Shown: positions 1 to 6,120 of the stretch, piece after piece
Numbering within the stretch: position 1 is the first letter of the stretch
How the letters are laid out: every line of letters begins with the position of its first letter
IMG/VR virus record: IMGVR_UViG_3300007540_000061
Coordinates: 1-30,135 of that record
Reading direction: 5' to 3' (one strand)
DNA: 30,135 nucleotides
From: a virus
Notes under the pieces: model-generated
Databases searched by the model: none
Told to the model about the DNA's origin: nothing
Seen by the model: only the letters and a program-made list of their open reading frames with translations
Made by a program: the position numbers and the translations under genes

Positions 1-32
1 CCAATCTTTCATTTTGCTTTCCATGTTTGTGT

Positions 33-174
33 AAAAACCCCTAGCCCGCAGTTGTACCCCCAAACCCCCACCCTAAAGGGTGGGGGGGTTTTTGGGGTAC
101 ACGTTTCTGCGGTTTTTTGCCCCTCGTACCCCAAAAACCCTTTTACTACCCTAGGGGTTTTTGGGGTAACACGT
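33..174. repeat. Two large inverted repeats with a shared G4-T5-G4 unit; candidate origin
   Basis: The first inverted repeat pairs 53-60 with 94-101 (TGTACCCC/GGGGTACA) and, inside it, 65-73 with 78-86 (CCCCCACCC/GGGTGGGGG) around a TAAA loop. The second pairs 127-140 with 155-168 (TACCCCAAAAACCC with its complement), a perfect 14-bp stem. The right arms are direct repeats of each other: GGGGTTTTTGGGGTA followed by CACGT or ACACGT, at 85-104 and 154-174. A third, inverted 12-base copy, AAAAACCCCTAG, lies at 33-44 and matches 151-162. The G runs at 78-97 also fit a G-quadruplex pattern. Neither stem is followed by a U run on the minus strand, so these are not classic terminators for the primase-helicase gene that ends at 184. 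Repeats next to a RepA-like helicase gene suggest a replication origin, but this is inference. Confidence 0.55.
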
Positions 175-183
175 GAAAGTTGT

Positions 184-2169
184 TTAAGCATTGCGTGAAG
201 CAACCATTGCGGATGCCCAAACTTTATCAATTATGACATAGCCGTCATGTTTCTTTTCGATCATATTTGCTAAAAGCAACGCCCCAATAAGTTTGTTGTC
301 ATAGCTCGGATTGAGCATATTTTGCACTGTCCGGTCAGCCATGCCATCGCTTTCAAGTTTGCGAGCTAATGCCGCACGGGTCAGATATGGCTGGCCGTCA
401 ATATCCTCTGCGCCGGATGTCCACCACGCATTCTCAAACATCTTTTGATGTTTGACGATTGGACTGTCTTTCTTTGCTTTGACAGGCTCGTGTCCGGCCA
501 CCAGCACCGCACTGGTCACTTGGTCGCCGTCCTCATCCATCCAGCCCTTAATAGGCACCGACTGCAACTCAGCAAATACCGGCTTGGCTTCCTCTGCATC
601 CTTCGATTTACGCTGTACGATCTCAATCGTATCGCCGGGGACCACGCTGATCTCAATATCCAACGCCCCGCGCCATGCGCTACTGCCCCGCGCACGGTGC
701 TGTGCCTCGTTTGACACGCCGGTATGATGCACCAATATCACGCTGCAACCGAACTCATGTATCAGCGCCCCGCAAGCATCCAGCATTGATTTGGCATCCT
801 GTGCGCTATTTTCGTCGCCATCCAAAAACCTGTGCAGCGTGTCAACCACGATAATCTCTGGCACACTGGGCAGCGACCGAATGGCATCCACTGTTTTCTG
901 GTAGCCCTGCGGGGTGTTTAGATCAAGACCGTGCCGTGAAAGCCACATATCCAGCCCGCTGACGGCCTTGTGCTGCTTCCATGCGGCTACCCTACCCCGA
1001 AGGCCGTGATGGCCCTCACCGGCCAGATATACAACCGTACCGTGGCGAACCTTATTTCCGAACCATTGAGATATAACGCCCTTGCTGGCAACCGATAGAA
1101 CCATATCCAGCACCATAAAGGTTTTACCGCCGCCAGATGGTCCGTGAACCATTATTAATGCTTGACTTTGCAGCCATCTTTTGATTTGCCAGCGGATCGG
1201 GTCTGGCTGTTCCGAAAAGCTATCGGCCGGGACAAGCCAATCGTCTGCGGGCGGAAAGAGCAACCCGGCCAGATCACCGCCCGATTGATGATAATCGTTT
1301 GCATCGCCCTCAATCGGCGGCATTACAATCCGACCGCCGTGTTTGGCGCTGGCCTCGTCAGCCTTATTACGGCCAACGCCGGATGCGTCATTATCTGCCA
1401 CTATTACAATTTCCTGCGTCTGGCCGTGTGCATCGCGCAACTGGCCGACTATTTCCGGCAGGTTATTCGCGCTGTAGGCAATAACGCAAGGCCGACCGGA
1501 TATTTCATGGATAGTCGCGGCAGTAGCGTAGCCCTCGGCTACAAATATCGGCCCCGGCGTTACCTCGCCCAACGTCCATGAGCATGATTTTGTTGTGCCG
1601 CCGGGATGGTAGCGCTTTTCATCTTCTGAAATATATTGTAACGAAGCGAGATCGCCGTCTGCGGCGTACAACGGCACAATTAACCGACCGTCGCCGGTCA
1701 ATCGTGCGCCGTGGGGATTGATGCCCTTGCGCTTTAGATACGGATGATCCGGGCTTGCGGCGATTGCATCCCGCCAAATTGTCTCGACAGTGCTGGCTGC
1801 AACTTCCGCCTTGCGCTGCCGTGCCAGATCGCGTTCGGCTTTGGCTTCCGACTGCCGCCGTAGAGTTGCCATATTTTCAGCGGGTGACAAATCGCGGCCT
1901 ATTTCGGCCTTAAATACGGCGTCAATCTGATCGCGCCAGCACCCAAAACGCCCAGCCACCGGCTCATCTGGAAACGCAATATACCAGCCTGAATCGTCGC
2001 GTTTGCGGCCTTTGGTGCTAAAGCGGTGAAGCTGGCCGTCTATCTTGATATCACGCGGCGGCTCAATCCCTGCGGATCGCATGGCGTCAGCTAATTGCAA
2101 CTCAGGTGGATCGACCTGTTTGTTAGACGGGACAAACGGCCCGCCGAATATGTCTTTTATGTCAGCCAT
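184..2169 (-). CDS. Toprim primase / RepA-like helicase fusion
   Basis: A 661-residue replication protein that probably primes and unwinds phage DNA. The N-terminal ~200 residues resemble the domain that precedes Toprim in phage and plasmid primases; I see no zinc-binding cysteines there. A Toprim domain follows, with the acidic motif VAEGYATA near residue 210 and VADND near 257. The C-terminal half is a RecA-fold ATPase of the AAA_25/RepA type: Walker A GPSGGGKT at 343-350, Walker B EIIVVDTLHRF near 438-448, and an HHTG sensor motif at 481-484 followed by RGSSAWRGALD. It is the last gene of the leftward early operon and its start overlaps the stop of the DUF6378-like gene by 8 bases. There is no DNA polymerase gene in the window, so host polymerase recruitment is likely. 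The family call is secure; exact primase activity is inferred. Confidence 0.9.
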   Translation of the reverse strand: MADIKDIFGGPFVPSNKQVDPPELQLADAMRSAGIEPPRDIKIDGQLHRFSTKGRKRDDSGWYIAFPDEPVAGRFGCWRDQIDAVFKAEIGRDLSPAENMATLRRQSEAKAERDLARQRKAEVAASTVETIWRDAIAASPDHPYLKRKGINPHGARLTGDGRLIVPLYAADGDLASLQYISEDEKRYHPGGTTKSCSWTLGEVTPGPIFVAEGYATAATIHEISGRPCVIAYSANNLPEIVGQLRDAHGQTQEIVIVADNDASGVGRNKADEASAKHGGRIVMPPIEGDANDYHQSGGDLAGLLFPPADDWLVPADSFSEQPDPIRWQIKRWLQSQALIMVHGPSGGGKTFMVLDMVLSVASKGVISQWFGNKVRHGTVVYLAGEGHHGLRGRVAAWKQHKAVSGLDMWLSRHGLDLNTPQGYQKTVDAIRSLPSVPEIIVVDTLHRFLDGDENSAQDAKSMLDACGALIHEFGCSVILVHHTGVSNEAQHRARGSSAWRGALDIEISVVPGDTIEIVQRKSKDAEEAKPVFAELQSVPIKGWMDEDGDQVTSAVLVAGHEPVKAKKDSPIVKHQKMFENAWWTSGAEDIDGQPYLTRAALARKLESDGMADRTVQNMLNPSYDNKLIGALLLANMIEKKHDGYVIIDKVWASAMVASRNA

Positions 2170-2431
2170 TTGCTCGTTCCAATATATTTCTCACCAACCT
2201 AGCGTAGCCCTCAATATCAAGCCAGTGGTCAATATTGTCGGGGTCGCCGGAAACAATCCGCGCCATTTTTGACGCCATCATGTCAAGGCTTTCGCGCTGG
2301 GCATATGACAAACTGCCGGTATCACAAACATCTCTCAGCGCCATTTTTATAAGCTGCGAAATTTTGGCAACGTCGCGGTAATCACCATATTGTTGCTCGC
2401 GCTGGTCGAGGGTTTCCATTACATCGCCCAT
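2162..2431 (-). CDS. DUF6378-like phage protein
   Basis: An 89-residue protein of unknown function. It has the pattern I associate with the DUF6378 phage family: an EQQYGDY segment near the N-terminus, a helix with ISQLIKMALRD, then QRESLDMMASKMARIVSGDP and DHWLDIEGYARL. Longer starts are possible (the open frame reaches 2464), but the ATG at 2431 has GGAGG seven bases upstream and overlaps the previous gene only slightly, so I chose it. The family often sits among phage nucleotide or replication genes. Here it lies between a conserved phage protein and the primase-helicase, with overlaps on both sides, which indicates translational coupling. Assignment to the family is from memory of its pattern; function is unknown. 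Confidence 0.75.
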   Translation of the reverse strand: MGDVMETLDQREQQYGDYRDVAKISQLIKMALRDVCDTGSLSYAQRESLDMMASKMARIVSGDPDNIDHWLDIEGYARLVRNILERANG

Positions 2432-2907
2432 GCGGGTGCCTCCGTGTAGGCATATTTTGCCCAAGGTTGGGATAGCTTATCTTGCTGATAGTAGCTGCGA
2501 TATGCAGCGACGCTATCGCTGCATTTGTAATCATCGGGCATACACTGCGGCACATCGGTCAACGCCTCGTTGGGCGATATGGCGCTCGGCGCAAAAGCCA
2601 GCGGTGCAAGCAAACGCTGGGTTTTATGCGTTTTGTTGTAACGCCGAGTGTATTCCGCACAAAGCGCAGTCAGGTGCAAGTGCGTCCAATGATAATTTGC
2701 AACGCATTCCCGAACCCACACGGCACTTGGATGATTTTTATGCGTGGTTTTATATAAACCAGCCTCATCTGCGTATTCGTCGCCATCTAGCAAACGATGC
2801 GCGGTGCTAAGCAGCTGCGCTGTTTCAAGAATCATTTTGACAACGTGCTTGTCGCACTGCGCCTGTGCGGATTTAACAGGGCACTCGTCTAAATAAAATA
2901 TATTCAT
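2419..2907 (-). CDS. Conserved phage protein with N-terminal CDKHVVKM motif
   Basis: A 162-residue soluble protein. It starts MNIFYLDECPVKSAQAQCDK and continues HVVKMILETAQLLSTAHR, a very characteristic opening shared by proteins from many tailed phages, including cyanophages. The middle has KTTHKNHPSAVWVRE, and the end has a YRSYYQQDKL segment followed by aromatic residues. Conserved Cys, His and Lys residues in the first 25 positions could form an active site, and some relatives are loosely annotated as pyrimidine-dimer glycosylase-like; I cannot confirm that. The ATG overlaps the stop of the Cro-like gene (ATGA), so the two are coupled. Function unknown; the gene is certain. Confidence 0.8.
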   Translation of the reverse strand: MNIFYLDECPVKSAQAQCDKHVVKMILETAQLLSTAHRLLDGDEYADEAGLYKTTHKNHPSAVWVRECVANYHWTHLHLTALCAEYTRRYNKTHKTQRLLAPLAFAPSAISPNEALTDVPQCMPDDYKCSDSVAAYRSYYQQDKLSQPWAKYAYTEAPAWAM

Positions 2908-3065
2908 GATGCCTTCAACTTCCCATCGCTCAAGCGCTCAATCTGAAACTGCCGCAGTTTAGGCGGATGGTCGCCCCATCGATAGGTGCCGTGCAGCCCA
3001 ATGCCAAGCGCCTCGGCCATTTTCTTGCGGTCGCCAAAATAGGCAATAGCTTCGTCCGTTGTCAT
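2904..3065 (-). CDS. Cro-like helix-turn-helix repressor (53 aa)
   Basis: A short gene read directly from the minus strand. It begins MTTDEAIAYFGDRKKMAEAL and continues GIGLHGTYRWGD, HPPKLRQFQIERLSDGKLKAS. This is the layout of P22/lambda-type Cro proteins: an N-terminal strand or helix, a helix-turn-helix at about residues 13-31 (KKMAEALGI as first helix, GLHGTYRWG as recognition helix), then PP.LRQFQIE and a C-terminal L.DG.L.A. A clear AGGAG lies eight bases before the ATG. Its stop overlaps the start of the next gene (ATGA). It is the first gene of the leftward early operon and lies beside a divergent operator region, where it probably represses its own promoter and perhaps the rightward one. 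No CI-type partner is visible in the window. The identification rests on motif recognition only. Confidence 0.85.
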   Translation of the reverse strand: MTTDEAIAYFGDRKKMAEALGIGLHGTYRWGDHPPKLRQFQIERLSDGKLKAS

Positions 3066-3078
3066 TTTTTTTGCTCCT

Positions 3079-3131
3079 GTGTGAAATTAACTGTTTACAC
3101 CATAATACAATCTGTGTTTATATGTAAATAC
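3079..3131. promoter_or_regulatory. Divergent early promoters with putative Cro operators
   Basis: The region between the Cro-like gene and the rightward operon is AT-rich and symmetric. Two imperfect palindromes can be seen: 3079-3100 (arms GTGTnAA and TTnACAC) and 3114-3131 (GTGTTTATATGTAAATAC, seven of nine pairs matching). They share half-sites of the form TGTTTAYA or its complement. A rightward sigma70-like promoter fits TTTACA at 3094-3099, 17 bases, TTTATA at 3117-3122. A leftward one fits TTTACA (3128-3123) with TATTAT (3107-3102), although the 15-base spacer is short. The palindromes overlap these elements, as operators should. The assignment to the Cro-like protein is inferred from position. 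Confidence 0.55.
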
Positions 3132-3137
3132 AAAATC

Positions 3138-3158
3138 GCAACCGGATAACCCAACCGC
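3138..3158 (+). promoter_or_regulatory. 5' leader element, copy 1
   Basis: The 21 bases GCAACCGGATAA-CCC-AACCGC recur at 8072-8092 with two changes. Both copies lie downstream of a putative -10 element and upstream of the ribosome binding site of the first gene of a rightward transcript. This suggests a shared untranslated element, for example for an RNA- or DNA-binding regulator, or a common ancestral promoter cassette. Confidence 0.45.
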
Positions 3159-3179
3159 GATTAAGTAGGAGAAAAAGAC

Positions 3180-3482
3180 ATGAACGACCTTGATGCAATG
3201 TACGACGACCAAGCGATTGTGGAAGCCGCCCTTGCAATCGCCCGCACGGTTCGCGACGAAGTACCGGCAGGACGCTGGACTCGATCCGCAGTGCTTCCCG
3301 GCGTTGGCGCTACCATCGGCGCGATGGCAAGCCGGATTAACCATACCGCAGCGGCGGCAGAACTTAAATCATTTGGCGATTACGTTGTTGAGACTTTCGA
3401 CAACGACGATCTGGACGGATTGATTGAGGATTATTTGGTTTGCGCCCAAACGCTGGTCGAAGACGACCGTTATTATAATTAA
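3180..3482 (+). CDS. Acidic hypothetical protein, first rightward early gene
   Basis: A 100-residue acidic protein that I do not recognise. It starts with MNDLDAMYDDQAIVEAALAI, has a central Gly/Ala-rich helix (GVGATIGAMASRI) and ends with acidic segments (DNDDLDGLIEDYL, EDDRYY). No membrane segment, signal peptide or helix-turn-helix is visible. A good ribosome binding site (TAGGAG) precedes the ATG. It is the first gene after the divergent operator, opposite the Cro-like gene, and is followed after 18 bases by the Sak4-like ATPase gene. An acidic small protein at this place could be an early regulator, an inhibitor of a host protein or a DNA mimic, but nothing in the sequence decides between these. 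Confidence 0.75.
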   Translation: MNDLDAMYDDQAIVEAALAIARTVRDEVPAGRWTRSAVLPGVGATIGAMASRINHTAAAAELKSFGDYVVETFDNDDLDGLIEDYLVCAQTLVEDDRYYN

Positions 3483-3500
3483 ACCGTCAGGAGATAAAAA

Positions 3501-4172
3501 ATGGCTATCAATCTACAAAACACCAACACCGTATCGGCCAGCAGCATTAAGCTGCTGGTCTACGGCCAAGCGGGCGCAGGTAAAACCTCGCTTATCCCGA
3601 CCATGCCGAAGCCGGTGATATTGTCGGCGGAAGGCGGGCTGCTTTCTATCGCCGGGTCAGACATCCCGTTTATTGCAGTCAACAGCATGGACGAGCTGCG
3701 CGAGGCATATACATGGCTGGCTGGTTCCGACGAGGCCAGAGCATACGACAGCGTGGCGCTGGATAGTATTAGCGAGATTGCTGAAGTTTGCCTCGGTAAT
3801 GAAAAGGCCAAAGCGAAAGACCCGCGTCAGGCATATGGCGAAATGCAAACGACTATGGCGGAGGCTATCCGGTCATTCCGCGATTTGCCAAAGCACGTTC
3901 TGATGACGGCCAAGCTGGAAAAGTCACAGGATGAAATGGGCAGGATGCTTTACAGCCCATCGATGCCGGGTAACAAGACCGGCCAATCGCTGCCGTATTT
4001 CTTTGATCTGATGCTCGCCCTGCGGGTTGAAAAGGATGCCGAAGGCGTATCGCAGCGCGGCCTGATGTGTGACAGCGACGGGTTATGGCAAGCCAAAGAC
4101 CGCAGCGGCAAGCTGGATCAGTGGGAAAGCGCAGACCTTGGCGCGATCATTTCCAAACTTGGAGCAAAATAA
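3501..4172 (+). CDS. Sak4-like RecA-fold ATPase (AAA_24)
   Basis: A 223-residue ATP-binding protein. Walker A is GQAGAGKTS at residues 22-30; Walker B is the hydrophobic-Asp run YDSVALDSISE near residue 95; MTAKLEKSQDEMGR and GNKTGQSLPYFFD follow, as in the phage AAA_24 family. Phage members of this family (Sak4) act with a single-strand binding protein to anneal or pair DNA during phage recombination. The following DUF669 gene fits the SSB-like partner. A strong ribosome binding site (CAGGAGATA) precedes the ATG, and its TAA overlaps the next ATG (TAATG). The ATPase fold is sure; the recombinase role is inferred from neighbours. Confidence 0.85.
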   Translation: MAINLQNTNTVSASSIKLLVYGQAGAGKTSLIPTMPKPVILSAEGGLLSIAGSDIPFIAVNSMDELREAYTWLAGSDEARAYDSVALDSISEIAEVCLGNEKAKAKDPRQAYGEMQTTMAEAIRSFRDLPKHVLMTAKLEKSQDEMGRMLYSPSMPGNKTGQSLPYFFDLMLALRVEKDAEGVSQRGLMCDSDGLWQAKDRSGKLDQWESADLGAIISKLGAK

Positions 4173-4555
4173 TGGACCTTGGAAATCTTAGCCAGAACTG
4201 GCTTGACGCAAAGCAAGCCGAAAAGGTCGCAACCGAACGTCGGCGCGAACTAGAAGACAAATTACTTTCGTTAATCGGCGTTGCCGAAAATATGGAGGGT
4301 ACTGAAAATTTTGAAACGGACGGAGGATATAAAATCAAAATCACTGGACGCATGAGCCGTAAAGTCAACGGCGAACGCATTCAAGAAATTGCAGCGGAAG
4401 AAGGGCTAACAGATCATTTGCAGAGCCTGTTCCGTTGGAAGCCGGAGGTCAATATGTCAGCGTGGAAAAGCGCAGACAAAGCGATCACCGGGCCGCTACT
4501 TGACGGCATTACCACCCAGCCCGGACGGGCTTCAATCACCATTACAAAGGGATAA
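4172..4555 (+). CDS. Conserved phage protein of recombination cassette
   Basis: A 127-residue protein, starting at the ATG that overlaps the TAA of the ATPase gene. An upstream in-frame start at 4085 is less likely because it would overlap the ATPase by 88 bases. The N-terminus is a charged helix (KQAEKVATERRRELEDKLL), then a two-stranded part (GGYKIKITGRMSRKVN) and WKPEVNMSAWKSAD. Proteins of this shape commonly sit between the Sak4-like ATPase and the DUF669 gene in phages, so it is probably part of the same recombination machinery. I do not know its activity. Confidence 0.75.
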   Translation: MDLGNLSQNWLDAKQAEKVATERRRELEDKLLSLIGVAENMEGTENFETDGGYKIKITGRMSRKVNGERIQEIAAEEGLTDHLQSLFRWKPEVNMSAWKSADKAITGPLLDGITTQPGRASITITKG

Positions 4556-4559
4556 TCTA

Positions 4560-5036
4560 ATGGCTTTTCTTAACCAAACTTTTGACATTGCCGAAATGCC
4601 GGTTACGGAACAACGCAGTTTCGACCCGGTTCCAGCCGGATGGTACACCGCAGCGATTGCGGGGGCCGAACTAAAAACCACTAAGGCCGGAACAGGTAAC
4701 TACATCGCGGTGCGGTTTGACATCACCGGCCCGGAGCATCAGGGGCGTGTGGTGTTTACAAACCTAAACACCCGCAACCCAAACCCGAAAGCGGAGGAAA
4801 TCGGTCGGGCGCAGCTTGGTGACATCATGCGGGCAACTGGCATTGCAAAGTTGGAAGATACGGACCAGCTACTCGGCGGCAATTTGTCAATCAAGGTCAC
4901 GGTCAAAAACGACCCGACCTATGGTCCGGGCAACGAAGTCAAGGGCTTTAAGGCCGTTGACGGTTCCACACCGCCAATAGCCGCCGCACCCGCTGCGGCT
5001 GCACCATCCGCCGCCCCGCCTTGGGCAGCTAAATAG
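4560..5036 (+). CDS. DUF669 family, SSB-like protein
   Basis: A 158-residue protein of the DUF669 family: an N-terminal FDIAEMPVTEQRSFDPVPAG, the strand YTAAIAGAELKTTKAGTGNY, then IAVRFDITGPEHQGRVVFTN and a helix with IGRAQLGDIMRATG. The last 25 residues are a flexible Ala/Pro tail ending in PPWAAK, similar to the intrinsically disordered tails of single-strand binding proteins. The family is usually found beside phage recombinases, as here. The ATG at 4560 was chosen over the upstream start at 4500 because it is spaced just after the stop of the preceding gene and matches the family N-terminus. The role as a single-strand DNA-binding partner is inferred. Confidence 0.82.
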   Translation: MAFLNQTFDIAEMPVTEQRSFDPVPAGWYTAAIAGAELKTTKAGTGNYIAVRFDITGPEHQGRVVFTNLNTRNPNPKAEEIGRAQLGDIMRATGIAKLEDTDQLLGGNLSIKVTVKNDPTYGPGNEVKGFKAVDGSTPPIAAAPAAAAPSAAPPWAAK

Positions 5037-5043
5037 CAAGGAA

Positions 5044-5074
5044 GGCCGGGGGCTAATAACCCTCGGCCACTTTT
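5044..5074 (+). terminator. Intercistronic hairpin, possibly leaky terminator
   Basis: GGCCG(G)GGG pairs with CCC(T)CGGCC around the loop CTAATAA, and is followed by ACTTTTAC. It lies between the DUF669 gene and the nuclease gene, only nine bases from the ATG at 5077, and the U run is short. It probably attenuates transcription or shapes translation of the nuclease gene, whose ribosome binding site is weak. Confidence 0.5.
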
Positions 5075-5076
5075 AC

Positions 5077-6120
5077 ATGACAGCAATACCCCCACCCATT
5101 CACAGCATTGCCAATCTGATTGACGAACACCACGCCAGCCAGCCGGACGAACCGCGTCTGCACTTGGGCGGCTCTATGCTGGGCCATCCGTGCGACCGCT
5201 GGCTCTGGTTGTCGTTTCGCTGGGCAGTACGTGAAAAGTTTCCCGGTCGTATTCGCCGCTTGTTTCGGCGTGGTAACAATGAGGAGGACATTATCACGGA
5301 CGATCTCAAAGCCATCGGCATTGACATCAACAGCACAGGCGATCAGCAGCGTTTTATTAAATTCGGATCGCACGTTGGCGGATCGGTTGACGGCATCATT
5401 GAGTCCGGCGTTCCCGGTGCCGAGAAAACCCGCCATATTGCGGAGTACAAAACCCACGCCAAAAAGTCTTTTGAAGATTTGGAAAAGAAGGGTGTGCAAG
5501 TATCCAAGCCAATGCACTGGGCGCAGATGCAGGTCTATATGCTTGGCACCAAGATCGAACGTGCGCTGTACGTTGCCATCTGCAAGGACGACGACCGGCT
5601 TTACACCGAACGCGTAAAATATGATGCAGAAGCCGCCAAGAACCTACTAGATCGCGGACGGCGCATCGCCACGACCGAACGCATCCCTGCACCGATATCA
5701 ACAGACGCAAGCTGGTATCAGTGCAAATTCTGTCCGGCGCATAGCTTCTGCCATAAAAAGCAACTAACCCAGCACGTTAATTGCCGGACATGCGCTCACG
5801 CCACACCGGAGGATGATGGCACATGGTCGTGCGCTAGATGGGAAAGCAAAAACATTCCCGGCGATTTCCAGAAAACCGGCTGCGATAGCCATGTTCTGCA
5901 CCCTGATTTGGTGCCGTGGCCTGTAAAAAACAGCAACACGCCACACGAAGCCGTGTATGAGATTAACGGCAAGGACATCCGCAACGGTGAAGGTGACGCT
6001 TACGTTTACAGCAGCAAGGAATTGATCGCTGGTGGCGAAGCTTGCGCGAACGAATTAGTCGGGCAAGCGCGGGCGATGTTTCCGGGGTCCAGAATTGTAG
6101 ACGACGAGGTGCCTTTCTGA
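5077..6120 (+). CDS. Cas4/RecB-like PD-(D/E)XK nuclease with Cys clusters
   Basis: A 347-residue nuclease. The active site is visible as E70 (NNEEDI), D105 in GGSVDGI, and E123/K125 in AEYKTH, followed by a QMQ-type motif around 150. One Cys near the N-terminus (C39) and three after the core (C216, C219, C225 in CKFCPAHSFC) match the 4Fe-4S arrangement of Cas4 and AddB. A further Cys set (C236, C239, C252, C269) forms a probable second metal site, then about 75 residues finish the protein. Phage relatives are 5'-3' exonucleases or helicase-nuclease components that make single strands for the annealing protein. The next gene, an SF2 helicase, overlaps its stop (TGATG context), so the two proteins likely work together. 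Cluster type is inferred from spacing. Confidence 0.85.
   Translation: MTAIPPPIHSIANLIDEHHASQPDEPRLHLGGSMLGHPCDRWLWLSFRWAVREKFPGRIRRLFRRGNNEEDIITDDLKAIGIDINSTGDQQRFIKFGSHVGGSVDGIIESGVPGAEKTRHIAEYKTHAKKSFEDLEKKGVQVSKPMHWAQMQVYMLGTKIERALYVAICKDDDRLYTERVKYDAEAAKNLLDRGRRIATTERIPAPISTDASWYQCKFCPAHSFCHKKQLTQHVNCRTCAHATPEDDGTWSCARWESKNIPGDFQKTGCDSHVLHPDLVPWPVKNSNTPHEAVYEINGKDIRNGEGDAYVYSSKELIAGGEACANELVGQARAMFPGSRIVDDEVPF

Noticed and set aside
9-230. Minus-strand frame of 73 codons with TPKTP repeats after the primase-helicase
   Set aside because: The TPKTP parts are only the translation of the inverted repeats. An ATG overlapping the primase stop exists, so a real gene is not excluded, but no conserved domain is seen.
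1162-1581. Plus-strand frame of 139 codons within the primase-helicase
   Set aside because: It is a shadow of a gene with Toprim and Walker motifs on the other strand.
5053-5710. Minus-strand frames of 104-154 codons within the nuclease gene
   Set aside because: The plus-strand frame carries the nuclease active site and Cys motifs; these have none.
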